DNA of 64,000 nt, taken from the NCBI GenBank assembly GCA_025403435.1, contig CM046340.1, positions 28,032,210 to 28,096,209 on the forward strand, written 5' to 3'. How positions within the stretch are numbered: the stretch's first letter is position 1; each line of letters starts with the position of its first letter. The stretch is from Artocarpus heterophyllus (lineage: Eukaryota; Streptophyta; Magnoliopsida; Rosales; Moraceae). Below the pieces are notes generated by a model. That model was not told where the DNA came from, did not search any database, and saw only the letters and a program-made list of their open reading frames with translations. Both the position numbers and the translations under genes were made by a program. Shown piece by piece: positions 11,961-24,300 of the stretch.

Positions 11961-12841
11961 TTAACTAAGTGTCACATGATTCTTCTACTAAACAAGTCTC
12001 AATGACTAGAAGTTTGTACTTACCTCGTTTACATTGGAAGTCCTTGTAATTCTTCTTAATGTGCCCGACCTTTCTACAGAAAAGAACTTTAGCTTCTTTG
12101 GGTTCCCCTTCTTTTTCTTCTTATCCTTGCCTTTTGTCAGAATAGAAGACTTCTCATTCTTGTGCTTTTACTTCATTCCTTTCTTAGAGTTGGAATTGGC
12201 ACTAGATGCAACTACCAAGTTCTCCTTTCCACCAACAAGAGCTTCCCTGATCAAATTCTCAAACTCCTGTAACTCCTTCATTGGCTCAGTTAAAGTCACA
12301 TCCTGTCTAATGCTCAAACTATATGAAGCTCTAAACGGGATGAACTCCTTAGAAAAATTCTCAAAGACCATAGTCATCTATGATTCAAAATCAATTTAGG
12401 CTTCATAGGTTTGAGCCTCAATGACCTAACCTATGACCAACATCATATGCTCCTTCGTAGGTGTCCCTGGTCTTTGCTTATAGTTAAGAAGCTTCCGAAG
12501 AGGCCCTTGCTGCTTTGATAAGGCTTGACCTCCAAACATGTTCTCAAGATTATCCATGATCTGCTTAGTAGTTTCATGATCTCCATGTTGAGCCTATAGC
12601 ACATTATTCATGCTAGCCATGTATAGCAGCGGGCTTGATCATTAGCATCCTTTCAACAATCATATGCTTGGATTTGTTCATTAGTGGATTCACCAGTAGG
12701 CGTAGGAGGACATGATGTTGTTAGCATAAATTTCAATTTTTCAAAGGATAGGACGATATTCAGGTTCTGTTACTAATCATTATAGTTCTTGCTAGCTAAT
12801 GTGTTTTTATCAAGTCTCAAAGATAAAGCATTTTTAGACAT
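11961..12841 (-). pseudogene. gag: gag of copia element A, heavily decayed
   Basis: The start ATG (complement of 12839-12841) begins MSKNALSL, the same N-terminus as D. The middle is readable at 12168-12377 (FSKEFIPFRASYS, then TLTEPMKELQEFENLI). The lysine-rich and zinc-knuckle region near 12040-12140 is frameshifted. Several stops prevent translation. Confidence 0.85.
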
Positions 12842-14326
12842 TTTTATCTATAATAAAAAATCATATACCAAACATAAGCAAACACTCAATAACAATTTAG
12901 TAAGATCAAAACCTTTAAAAATCATAATCTTATGATGATAATCCCTAACTTAGAATTCAATAGGCCGTAAGGGGAGACTTGTCAAATTCAATTAAGAACA
13001 TGGATCCCCTCCAATTTTTTATATACCATCCAAGATCCGTCAAATCTAACGTATATTAACAATCATTTTCTTTAGACATTAACTTTATTAACAGAGCTCC
13101 TAGGGGAGGCTAATAATAATATTAATCTTGAGTATATAACCATCATTTCAGCTACTTTATTCATAATTTATAATCAACATCTAGGGGTAAACTATGATAA
13201 ATCACATTAAATCAAACTATCCTTTTAGAGATCCAACCTGTTATAACCATGTATTACCTATGAACCAACGATAGTGGCCTTAGGTCCTCTCTTTGAAAAC
13301 CTTCTCCTATTTAATATTTTAAATGTCAAGGTTTTATGTTAATATGTATGAATAATTTTTAATGAGTGACACTCCTTATTCTACATGGCATGTTATGAAC
13401 ATACATGGTAAAACATATTATAATGCAGACAAGCAATGCAACAAGCAAAGCTACAGGCAATATAATAAATAACCGTAATATCGTGGTTCTATCCTAGGGA
13501 AAAAATTTGAAGATTACAAATGATCAATCAAAACATATATCAATTCTTCATCTTATATCTTCTTGTTGTATCCCTTTTCATGTGGCGTCTGTCTTGAATT
13601 TGCAATCTCATATAGATAAATTTTTTTTTCTGGTTATCATTAAATTTCATATTTCTCATAATTGTCTCAAAAAAAAAATAAAAACTACACCAAAAAAATC
13701 CTCTATTTAAAAAGAAAAGGGTTCAAACCAAGATCGGCCTTTCGGTCTGTGAACAACGGCTTGTTGAATCTAGGTACCTAGCCTACCAATACAAGATAAC
13801 GAACCCCCTGACTAACGTTGAACTAGTGTTTTTCTAACTTTTTGAAAAAACAATTTTTAAGCTTTTTTTAATTTATTTTTTAACAATTCAAAAACATAAA
13901 AATTTATAAACACAAAAAAAACACATAGAATTATAATCATCTTCATCTTCTAGATCCGTTTTCTCTTTGAATAATTATTTTAATACAAATTTACAAACCA
14001 TAATTAAAATAATAACTCCTAGACGATGATGATAGACAATCATCTAATTACATGAAAAACTTAGATACACATTCTAACATCTAAGGAACTTTAACCGGCA
14101 AAATTAATTAATTAATTAATATAATAATTAAAATAGAAATTTAATTAACAATAATTAATTAATAAATATTCACTATATCATCTATGACAACATATAATTA
14201 TATAGAAATCCTAGAAATCCTAGAGTGCCAATTTTCTAAAAAATTAATTCAATATCGGAGAGAATAAGATCACATAATTTCTGCACATAGCATGATTACA
14301 AACACTTAAAATTAACCAAAAACTAT
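12842..14326 (-). other. Untranslated leader of element A
   Basis: This is the leader between primer site and gag on the minus strand, equivalent to those of B, C and D but more decayed. A few TCGGCCT-type dyads remain around 13733-13790. No gene is visible. Confidence 0.7.
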
Positions 14327-14339
14327 GGCACCGATACCA
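14327..14339 (-). other. Primer-binding site of element A
   Basis: The minus strand reads TGGTATCGGTGCC beside the LTR. It differs from the family site TGGTATCAGAGCC at two positions, fitting decay of the oldest copy. Confidence 0.75.
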
Positions 14340-14341
14340 AT

Positions 14342-16121
14342 TTTTGAAAAACATGAACGCAATAGAATTTTAAATTTTTTTAAATCAAATTCTTTTTCAA
14401 ATAACAAGTTTGACATGCTAAGTACATAAATTCATAAAAGATCTTACGCACCTCTTTCATAGAGAAAAACATCCCATAAGAGCCTCAACAACTGGTCTTT
14501 CTTACTATTCTTTCCATGATCGAAATGCAGGTGGTCGTACATTATACAGCTTTTTCTCCGATGACCTCTCCTTCTAACAACTTAAGAAGATCAAGAGCTA
14601 AAGTTCCATATGTTGAACAATAGCCCTATAGGAGTTTTAGAGTTTTTCTTACTAGAATACTCTCTCTATGCTTCTTAAATGGTCTAAGAAATAATAAAAA
14701 ATAGTTCTCTTTATATAATGGTTGAATTTGGGGTTAGTCCTTATCAGATTGGGCTTCAAAATTTGAGTTTGGACAAACTTTTGAGCAAAAACATGTGAAA
14801 ACGCGTATTACGATTATCGCACAGTTGGCATGTCGAACACACGCACCGACATATCAAACTTATGGTATCGGCCTGCTGAGCTTGGCCACCGGCCTGCCGA
14901 TCAAGAGATATTAAAAAAATCTCAAAATATCTTATTTTGCATGGGAATCTTTGATAAAGCCTCAATTTTAATTCAAATAACCCAATGGAGAAGTTATCTT
15001 ATTAAAATAGTCATTTACAAATTATCCCATATAAAATAAAATATTATCCAAATAATTCAATATTTTTAGCTTGAATTAATTCACAAAATTAATTCAACCA
15101 ATAAACCAACATGAATTAGTAAATCCAATCTATCAAATTTTAGCCAATCCAATAATTAACATAAGTCACCAGTATGCAGGAAAAATATGTCGTATTGTTA
15201 CAAGAATTATTATGAGCTAGCCAGAGGAACCTAATGGACATATATAGATCAAGCTTCTATAATTATAAAATAAAATATCCCAGATATATATATTTTATAA
15301 TTATCAAGTCTAACACTTAGTCTATTAAAAGCTTAGAGGTGCACTCTCGAACTATATAAAATTACAAAGTTTTAGTAAGCTAATCATCTATGACATATCA
15401 CCATGTGTAACATCCCCATAGGATATTCATAATCGGCTTAGGATAAATTCCATTTTATCTTCTTGTTTATTTTTATCTGTGTTCTATTATCTTACCACTG
15501 GAATACTTACTATCCATAAATAGTATACCATTCGGTTAAACTTATCTATCCAAATGGTTGAGCGCTCTAGTTTTCTAATTACAATATATTGCCTATAAAA
15601 GAATATCATTAACTCTACAAAAGTGTTATGGATTCCATATCTATGAATAACAAGTCTACGTCAATCATGAGTCATGTCTCCAATATACCGATATGCATAC
15701 CTTCATCTAATTTAGGATATCAACCTTTGGTACATCAAATGACAAAATCAAGAATACAGGCCTATTAATTCATTCTAGGATTACGATGCAACACAGTCTA
15801 AAGTAAATTGATTTAAACAAACAAATTATTAATCAAATCAATTCAACTTTTATCCTCATCCAATATATCGTCACCATGACAATATTATCAATGTTTCAAC
15901 TCATGGAGTTCCACTTCGATGACCAAGACAAGTCATCTCTCGTTAGGGATGTAGACAACATAACAATCTTAAGATAAATAAAGCGTCCAACTTTATTCCC
16001 TGATTACGAACCTTATCATTTAGACTATCACCTTAAAGATTCATGTCTTTCATATAATCTATCTATCATATGCACGATTTTAAAGGTTTAGATTAACAAT
16101 CTTAGACTTTTGTTTGCTTAT
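14342..16121 (-). repeat. 5' LTR of copia element A, first part
   Basis: This inverted copia LTR is next to A's primer site. At 16117-16121 it is interrupted after GTTTGCTTAT by solo LTR J and resumes at 29450 with CATATATTCAAC. Joining the two sides restores the LTR sequence known from the other copies. GC-rich dyads occur at about 14865-14905. Confidence 0.88.
16117..16121. other. TSD CTTAT of solo LTR J (left copy)
   Basis: CTTAT at 16117-16121 is repeated at 29445-29449, directly flanking J. The 5-bp size is usual for plant LTR retrotransposons. Confidence 0.85.
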
Positions 16122-16721
16122 TGGTATCGTCCAAAATGTTTTTCTTAAACAACGGATGTTAGTATAGAAAGGTTGTTGTATCCATAGAGAGGTTAAAATT
16201 TTGTAAGTTGGGAGATTGATAAGAATAAACGTTTAAAAAGGCAAGCGGTTTTTCAAAACAAAGTTTAAAGTAAAATAAAAATTTTTGTGATTTTTTAATT
16301 CAAAATTTAAAACATAAAATTAAAATGCTGAAGCTTTGAGAATCCCTTATATGTTTCATAACTGATATGAATTTTAACTCTAAATAATTAATTATCAAAA
16401 GCATTTGATTTATTATATCTTTTCTCATTAATAACAAGCATTTTTACTAATTTTATAAGTTAACCAAGAGCAACAATTTAGCAAGCCATAATGTTGTAAT
16501 GGTCTTCCTATAAAAAGTAGCAAAATAATCATTTGTTACTAATGATTAGGTGCACTAACTACGAAAATTATAACTGTTGTCACTACAATTATAATTAATA
16601 TTGTTCTGAGACAAAAAAGAAAATAATAAGTCAAAATTAATATATTTTAATGGAATAAATTATTACATTATTTACGGGAGCACCTCGTCTTATTAAATGG
16701 TTTAAGAATACATTATTCCAT
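16122..16721 (-). repeat. Solo LTR J (Athila/Tat-type), left part
   Basis: It starts TGGTATCGTCCAAAATG and is similar to F's LTR (TGTTTTGCCCAAAATG at about 32132, then 58484 onward), including GTATCCATAGAGAGG compared with GTATCCACAGGGAGG. It is broken at 16721 by element E and resumes at 27794. No element body is attached on either side, so it is a solo LTR left by LTR-LTR recombination. The minus orientation is inferred from F. Confidence 0.8.
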
Positions 16722-17539
16722 TGTAGATGTTGGATCTACAATAAAAATACAAGATGTGTTAATCCAGATTATCGTATTCTTTTTAATGGATTTGGACCCT
16801 TAAATTACTGTTATTTGAATCTGTTAGCTTCAAAGGAAACCAGTTAGACTAATTGCAGTAAACAACTAAGAAATTAAATCTAAATGAAATGAAATAGTGT
16901 TGAAGAAATTACAGATACCACACGTAGATTTTTATAGTGGTTCACTCTATAAAGAGAGCTACGTATATTGTTCTTCACTATATAGAAATTTAAAAGATAC
17001 AGATTACAAGGATGAAAATGTAGAGGAATTTCGGCAGAGCTTATGTATGTTATGTTTTTCATATGCATAATTGAAGACGATATCTCCTTATATAGAGAAT
17101 AAGGTGAGTCATGGCTTCTAAGGTGAGCCGTGGCTTCCAACCAACTAACAGAGTAGAGTGATAGTGCTGGAGGTAACTGTAATAGTGGGTATGCGTTGGT
17201 CTATGATAGGCTGTAAGAATCATGCTCTCCCCATGTTTCAGTTCATGGTTGGACGTGTTTATAACTATCAGTTCATACCAATCGATTCCATCGAACGAAT
17301 ACTTGGGAAACAAACCTAGACACAAACCTTCGATAATAGAATATTATCTGAATAATACATATTGATTATATATGGGATCAAACCGATCGATCCCATCAAA
17401 GCCTTAATTATGTTTACACATGTTATTCTTACATTGAATAGCAAAGTCGCTTGGTTCTGTTCGACTCACTCTAATCGCAATAATGGGTTGTCATTTTGGG
17501 CCTTTAGACAATTTAGGTTCACCAAATTTTACTCCAGTA
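16722..17539 (-). repeat. 3' LTR of Ty3/gypsy element E
   Basis: This ~818-bp repeat matches 26989-27788. On the plus strand it begins TGTAGATGTTGGATC and ends CTCCAGTA, where the partner ends CCCCAACA, so one terminal base has decayed. The flanking 16717-16721 (TCCAT) matches 27789-27793 (GCCAT) with one difference, as expected for an old TSD. Confidence 0.9.
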
Positions 17540-17552
17540 GTTTGCCCTCCAC
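17540..17552 (-). other. Polypurine tract of element E
   Basis: The minus strand reads GTGGAGGGCAAAC immediately before the 3' LTR. This is the position and base composition of the primer for plus-strand DNA synthesis, and it fixes E's orientation as minus. Confidence 0.75.
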
Positions 17553-17869
17553 TCGTTAGTCAATTTAATAGACTATAGGAATGATCAATTCTTAAGCTTT
17601 AGTTCGATGACACGTCATTTTGATCAAAATTTTGCATTCACACTTGAATCATCGCCCTGCCTTAGGAAATCAAAATACTCAACCACCCACAATACATGTC
17701 ACAATATGATTGGAAGGCTCCAAAATATCTCTATAACGTTGACATATGCGCCTGATTTGAAAGGACATCACCTCGGTTCGAGCAAAAACTCAAAAAGACA
17801 TGAAATCTTAGCCTTCAGATCAACTTGTCTTAAATCGATCTCAGCCATTGATTAGACTATTTCAGACAG

Positions 17870-17877
17870 TATATAAA
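17870..17877 (+). promoter_or_regulatory. TATA box of the antisense gene in element E
   Basis: TATATAAA is followed by a pyrimidine-rich tract (CTCTCTCC, then repeated TTC) and about 340 bp later by the ATG at 18211. This is a typical plant Pol II core promoter with a CT-rich 5' UTR, pointing in the opposite direction to E's gag-pol. It lies just inside the 3' LTR and not in it. Confidence 0.6.
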
Positions 17878-18210
17878 CCACATTTTCTCTCTCCTTTCCA
17901 TTTTACTTCTTCTTCTTCTTCAAAGCCAAGGCGATTTGCCTCCATTTTCTCAAGCTTTCTAGCCATTTTCAAATAAGATTCCTCTTTTTTCTGCTAATTT
18001 TATTGTGATTTTTCTTTCCATAGGTTTGTGTCTTTTTTTATTTTGAGCATTGTGATGCCATTTCCATCTCATTTTCCAAGAAAATCCATGATTTCTTACA
18101 TGTTTGGCTTCTCAAGTTTAGAACTCCTAAGACTCTTCAAATTTTAGGAACTTTTAGCCCTTAGATCCTCAAAACCCTAGATTTCCTTCTAAGAATCTAT
18201 TTCTTCAAAG

Positions 18211-20364
18211 ATGTCAAAAGCTATTGATGTTAATTTGAGCTCGACCAGTGGCAAACATCCTTGGTCCAAGAGCGACAAAAGGGAGATTGACGAATAGATT
18301 AAGGAACAATTCTGGAATCAAATAGAACTCCAGAGTTGGTGGCACTAGGACCAACAAAGAGGCAGTGAATCCAACAGAAAAAAGAAATAAGCCAACGGGA
18401 CCATTAATTCGAGTCGAGCAAATCAAAGCACTCGAAAAGAGGAAATATGTCTCCCCAACAAAAGGAGTATCATTCTTTTGAAAAAATCCAGAGTCAATTC
18501 TAACTAAGGGGGACTTGTTCACAATCAAGTCAAAGTATGAAATTCCATCTTCAATTAAAATCTGACTGCCCTATCTAGAGGAGTAAGCTGACATGCAAAA
18601 TGACAACTAGTTTTGCATATATATGAAGTGGTTCGAGCTCGGACTTCGATTGCCAATCACAAAGTTCATGTAAAGATCGTTAGTCACTAAGATATCTCCA
18701 TAACTCAGCTTATGCCAAATGGGGTGTGGCTACTGATCACCCTCATGGTGCTCATTGAAAAAGCTGGCATCGATTTGATATCCACGACTTCTTTCAATGC
18801 TACTTCTTGAAACTGAACAACAAGAACAGGAGTCGCTTTTACTTTGTTTATCGGCAATCGAAGCAACTTATCTCCTAGTTGACATTGGGAAGAAAAATAT
18901 TTCTCTATGTTGATAAGCTGTGGTTCAATCGAGCTGACCATTCGATTTCCCTTTCCATTCACATTCGGTCATATTGGTAAGTATCGACATTTGATATTTA
19001 TTTCAAGTAGTAATTCCAACTAATCCTTAAAACATTGTCTTTTTGTAGATTACATGCTAAATCATCTAGCCCCCACTGGAGAAAGTTTCAGGCAAGGCTC
19101 AATACTCTACTCGCTTTGAAAGGATGAACCTAGATCGAAATTTCACACCTCAATCGACTTGGAAAGCCATCTCTTTGGAAAAGGTTTAGAGAAATCCTGA
19201 TAGGTATTCCTATTCGCTTTCCAAAATGAGTTGATTGGGTCTTTATATGCGGCGGTGTACTTCAGCAGCTGTATGATCCGTCAAAATTCAATACTCTTCT
19301 CTCAGACAAAGATGCTCTTCCTACAGATGTTGTGATATTGACAATGAAGGTTACGTTACCTTTTCTTGATGACGCGAGGAAGATAAAAGCTACAGAGAGA
19401 GTAGCGAAGAAGAAAAAGAAGGGTGATTCTAGCAAGCCTTCTATCCAAGAGGAATTGGCTCCCCCAGTCATTACATTTGACCTTCCTTCGCCACCTCCAT
19501 TCAACATTCAACCACTACTGTCAAAGAAGATGAAAACAACAGAGCCGTCTGTCGCTGTCGAAGGCATCGAGGCAATAGTTGCTAATTAAACCCTTAATGT
19601 CCCAGGGAACATCAGCATCTTGCAAGACAAGGAAGCAATATTAAGGGTGGCAAAGAGTTTTAACTTCTCACTAGATGAAGACACCTTCGATGGGAAATCT
19701 TTTTCTTGGCTATACAACGAATTGACTACAGCCCTGGGACAGGTTGGGCTTGATTTGTACTAAGCCTTTCTATTATTTAGGCCCTTTAACTCTACAATAT
19801 CTTTGTGAACAAAGCTGCCTACAAGTGTAAGCAATCAATTATAAGAAATAGGGAGCTTGAACAAAAACTCAAAAAGGCCAAGTCTGAGAGGGATGATAAG
19901 AAGAGAGAGCTAACGATGCCATCGGTGCCTTGACCACGTCAAACGAAAAGGTCCTCAACTTAAGTAATAGCCTTCGTTTAGAAGAAGAGAAGGCCACCAA
20001 TTTAATGAAAGTGATAGAGGCAAAGGATCGAGACATCGAGGAGATCAAATAGGAATTACTTGACATCCATAGCAATTTTTCCCTCGCATCAAGGCTCGAG
20101 ACATTGAAGGAGTCTATGTTGGGTAAACTCAGCAGTCCAGCCATTGAAAAAGAAATCGCAGAGCTTGAGGAGTTGATGTCACATGACTTTGATGTTGAAG
20201 AAGTTGATGCAAGTGAAGTAGCTAGCAAAGATGCCAGGGACGAATCTTCAACCCCCCCGTCAAGAGTCAAAGCATTGATGCCAAGCGAGCAAGTTATCAA
20301 GCCCCTATCTATCCAGGCTGCTGAAGGGCAAAATGATGGAATAGTAGAACGGGACGCCGCCTAG
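18211..20364 (+). pseudogene. Antisense extra gene of element E (Transposase_28-like, broken)
   Basis: A plus-strand gene remnant, opposite to E's own gag-pol. The ATG at 18211 starts MSKAIDVNLSS. About 18484-18720 reads, with stops, as LTKGDLFTIKSKYEIPSS, FELGLRLPITKF and then QLMPNGVW. This is the pattern of the plant 'putative gypsy type transposon' (Transposase_28) family that I recognise from memory. A likely 72-bp intron follows (18977-19048). The C-terminal part (about 19800-20364) reads as a charged coiled coil (ELEQKLKKAKSERDD, EEEKATNLMKVIEAKD) and an acidic tail ending at the TAG at 20362. Many stops and frameshifts make it a pseudogene. The function of the family is unknown to me. 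Extra genes of this kind between pol and the 3' LTR are known in Tat-lineage elements. Confidence 0.6.
18977..19048 (+). other. Probable spliceosomal intron in the antisense gene
   Basis: GTAAGT at 18977-18982 is a consensus plant 5' splice site. The acceptor is the T-rich CTTTTTGTAG ending at 19048, and the interval is AT-rich. Coding-like sequence lies on both sides. A 72-bp intron is near the lower size limit in plants. Splicing is inferred. Confidence 0.5.
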
Positions 20365-21390
20365 GCCATCATATTTTCCAACCAATTTATTTTGAATGAT
20401 TTGTATTGAATTTTTAGTGAAACAATTTATACCAAACAGCTTTTATCCTATTTCAAATATCGAATAGAATTAGTCATCATTCTTTTGCTGATATTGATGT
20501 CTCCACAAAAATTTAATTCTTTAAGAATAATTGAACTTCACATTCATCAAAACTTATTAATGGGAATTGAACAGTAATTTAAACTGTCCAAATCAAACTT
20601 AAAAGAACTTGGCATAAAATTTAAACCAGTGAGATGATTTTGGATGCTAAAGTTTTATGGCATGAGCCAAATAACTATTAATTCAAAATGAGATCAAATA
20701 TTGACAAATCGATTCGACTAATAACAACACATAAAGTTAATGAATAGACTAATCATTTGGCATGCTGATAGGAAGCCATGAAAATGGCAAGCCATGAAGG
20801 TGGTAGTATACGATCAAATTCAAAATAGTCGATCATGCCATGAACTAGACAGTAAAGGATTAAGCCACGACGATAGCGATGTAAGATCAAACTCAGGGTA
20901 GGCTGAGCCATGATGGCGATGTGAGATCAAACTCAGGGTGAGCTAATCGAGTCCAAGGTTTTGACTAGGCCATGATAATGGCAATGTAAGATCACACTCA
21001 GGACGAGCTGATTGAGTCCAGAGTATAGACCAGGCCATGATGAGGGGATGTAAGATCTAACTCGGTTGATTGAGTCTAAAGTTTGAATTGAGCCATGATG
21101 ATGGCGATGTAAGATTGAACTTGGGATGAGTTGTTCAAGTCCAGAGTTGGACCAGGCCATAATGATGGCAATGTATAATCGAACTTGGGGCAAGCTTATT
21201 GGAAATGTCAACGGCAAGCCATGGGAAAATGATATTTAAAATAATAGCACGGTTGCACTAGTTTATATTTCACGAGCTGCCTACATACCCATGTGTAGGA
21301 ATCAAGACGAATGTAGTTCAATTACATCAAATCAAACAAAAAATGTAAAATCTGAAGGGAAGAAGGGTGAACGTGAGTTAAATGTAGTAC
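20365..21390 (-). repeat. 3' untranslated region of element E with ~62-bp tandem repeats
   Basis: Between the end of pol and the antisense gene lies non-coding sequence. Its part at about 20860-21200 holds five to six diverged copies of a unit of about 62 bp (GATGTAAGATC, ACTCAGGG, GAGTCCA and AGGCCATGATG recur, near 20879, 20919, 20984, 21046, 21105 and 21169). Tandem repeats in this hypervariable region are a known trait of Tat/Ogre elements and can seed satellites. Confidence 0.75.
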
Positions 21391-22466
21391 TTCTGTAGGT
21401 GGTAGGCATACCAGCTTTTGTTGATGATCGAACCATCTAGTTTTTTCAACTTGTAGACCCTATCTAGAACAATGGCACAAATTCAATATGGACCTTTCCA
21501 ATTGTCTACCAATTTCCTTGCATAGGCTGCCTTTGTGTTTTGGAAGATTTTTCTAAGTACGAGGTCCCCCTCCTAAAACTTCCTAATTTTTACCATCTAG
21601 TTATAGTACCTAGTGGCTGCTTGTTGGTAACAACTGAGGTGGTAAAACACATTGTCCTCTTTCTGTCTATTAGATCCAATGCGTCTTGCATCATTTCTTC
21701 ATTCCTTGCTTCATTTAGGAGCGAATAGTCAACTCGAAGATCTCGAGTGACCACTTATGCGAGAATGACCCCTTCTATTCTATATACAAGGGAAAATAGG
21801 GATTTACCAGTCACCTTTCTCAAAGTCGTTTGATAGGCCTATAGTACCCTGGGGAGTTCCTTGACCCAGTGCCCTTTTCTGGCCTCCAATTCCTTCTTCA
21901 AGTTCTTCATGATCATCTTGTTTGTCACTTTTCTTGCCCATTCCCCTATGGGTATCTAGGTGTGGAGAAGCTCAAAACGATATCCCATTCATCGCAGAAC
22001 TTTTTTAAGGATGCAAAAATGAACTGTGAGCCTTTGTCAGTGATAGTTTCTCTAGGTACCCTAAATTAACAGGTAATATTCCTCCATATGAATCTTTTGA
22101 CATCTCGTTCTTAACATCTGTAAAAGCTTCAGCTTCGACCCATTTAGAGAAATAATTTGTAGGGACGAGAAGATACTTGACTTGTCCAGGGGCAGGAGGG
22201 AAAGGGCCAATGACATCCATCGAGTACTTCATGAAAAGGGTATGGTGAACTGACCAAAGAGAGTTTTTCAATAGGCTGATGAATGTTAGGCGCATGTCTC
22301 TGGTAGCTATCACACTTTTTAGTGAAGCTCTCACAATCGCTTTGCATGGTTGGCCAATAAAAACATTGCCTTTTAACTTTGCAATACAAGGATCTTCCCC
22401 CTGAGTGGTTTCTGCATGAACCTTCATGCACTTCCTAGATAACCTTCTTGACTTCATCTTCTCCAA
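21391..22466 (-). pseudogene. pol: integrase of Ty3/gypsy element E (broken)
   Basis: On the minus strand the zinc-binding part reads HEGSCRNHSGG then KKCDSYQR, where the usual second Cys (CDKCQR) is Tyr. It is followed by the core start with IGPFPPAPGQVKYLLV and NYFSKWVEAEAF. The C-terminal part near 21400-21560 contains GDLVLRKIF, ARKLVDNWKGPY and a closing KLDG. Frameshifts split the two integrase frames at about 22145-22250 and several stops follow. The sequence type fits the Tat lineage. Confidence 0.85.
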
Positions 22467-23250
22467 GCCAATAGATATAAGGACCTATGAAGGAACGCAT
22501 GTAGAGCTTTTCATCTTCTCGCAGCTTGGACTTTGATTTTTTCACGATCTGCTTGTCTTTGGGTAGCCACCTAGCACATATGTACATCTTAATGGGAGTT
22601 TGCCAATCATCCCTTGGGTCAACATAATTTGCCTCTTTGACCATTTCAATGTTTGGCTGGTCGATGCGCTCCAAGGGGATAATTCTCCTTTAGTTCCCTT
22701 CGATCGAAGATCCGAAATTGGCGAGTGCATCTGCTCTGGTGTTTTCTTCTTGAGAAACATGCTTTACTTTAAGGTTGTCAAACTATGCCTTGAGCTTGTT
22801 TACCAGATTCAGATAAGAAATCATATTTTCATCTCACACTTCATAATCACCATTTATCTTATAGATAACCAAAGTGGAATCACTTTCCACAACAAGCTTA
22901 GGAGCCCCTAGCGCGGTAGCAAGCCTTAAGCTGGCAATCATGGCCTCGTACTCAGCTTTGTTGATTGTGGCTTTAAATCCCAACTGAAAGCTTTGCTCAT
23001 TTTCTTTGTCGGTTGGTGATTGTAGCAGTACTCCCACTCTCGATCCTCTTTCATTACTGGCTCCATTGACCTGCATGATCCATTTCCTCTATCTATCAAC
23101 AACTATCTTGTACATCAATTCGGTGATGAAATCTACAAGCACTTGAGCCTTCAAAGTTGTTCAAGGTTTGTACTCGATGTCAAACTCTGCTAGCTCAATA
23201 GCCCATTTTGTCATTCTTCTAGAAGTGTTAGGCTTATGTAGAATGGCTCA
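22467..23250 (-). pseudogene. pol: RNase H region of element E (broken)
   Basis: At 22834-23076 (minus) a plant-type RNase H reads VNGASNERGSRVGVLLQSP, FKATINKAEYEAMIASLRLA and VESDSTLV. The first catalytic Asp (DGAS in relatives) is Asn here, while the Glu of AEYEA and the Asp of SDS remain. This RNase H similarity next to integrase is characteristic of the Tat lineage. The linker to integrase (22435-22674) is open for about 79 codons. Confidence 0.85.
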
Positions 23251-24300
23251 CATTGGTTATGATGATAATACCACAATGGTATGTCCTTGGAAGTATGGTT
23301 GAAGCTTTCGGGTTGACATGACGAACACAAAGGCAAGCTTCTCCACAACGGAATACCTCACTCAACATCCAACCTTGCATGGCTAACGTAGAAAACTAGC
23401 TTCTAAATTGCATCTTCTTCTCTAACTAATGTTGAACTCACTGTGGTCTCTAAGACTACTAAGTAAAGGAAGAATGGCCCTCTATCTTTGGGCTTCGACA
23501 AGATTTATGATATGGACAAGTATCTCTTTAAGTCTTGGAACTGCTTGCTCATAGCAGTTTTTTCCATTCCAATCTTGCGTTCTTTTTCAACAGCTGGAAA
23601 AATTGAAGGCATTTGTTTGAAGACCGGGCTATGAATCGACTCAATGCAACGAAAAGCACGATAAGATTCTGATTTCATCTTACTTTTTGTAGATGGCATC
23701 ATTTGAAAAGCTTTAATCTTGTCTGGGTTTACTGTGATTCCTCACTTCATAACGAGGTAGCCCAAAAACATTCCACTCACAACTCCAAATGTGCATTTCT
23801 TTGGATTTAGCTTCATGTTATATTTTCGAAGAATGCTAAAGCATTCCTGCAAATGTTGAACATAGAGGTTAGCTAGCAAAGATTTCACCAACATATCACC
23901 AATATAAACTTCCATGTTTTCACCAATCTACTGTTTGAACATCATGTTGACTAGTCTCTGGTAAGTGGCTCCTACATTCTTTAACCTGAAGGGCATAATT
24001 TTGAAACAAAAAATCCCCTACTATGTAATGAAGGCGGTCTTCTCTTGGTCTTCTGAGTGTAAGAAGATCTGGTTTTAACTAGAGAAAGGGTCGAGAAAGC
24101 TCAAGACCTCATAATCGGCTGTTGCGTCGACAAGGCGATTGATATGTGGCAATGGATAATTGTCTTTAGGACAGGCTTTATTAAGGTTCGTGAAATCTAC
24201 ACATATTCACCACTTCCTATTTTTCTTTCTGACAATTACTACATTTGCAAGCCAGTCTGGGTATTGCATCAAGTAGTCTTCTCACTTCATTTTTCACAGT
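23251..24300 (-). pseudogene. pol: reverse transcriptase of element E (broken, catalytic Asp lost)
   Basis: Minus-strand motifs in order are YPDWLANVVIVRKKN and CVDFTNLNKACP near 24180-24290, then LPHINRLVDATA, FRLKNVGATYQRLVN, VYIGDMLVKS at about 23880-23910, and MKLNPKKCTFGV. The active site normally reads YIDD; the first Asp codon is GGT (complement of 23898-23900), so this copy could not polymerise. Several TGA/TAG stops are also present. Confidence 0.88.
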
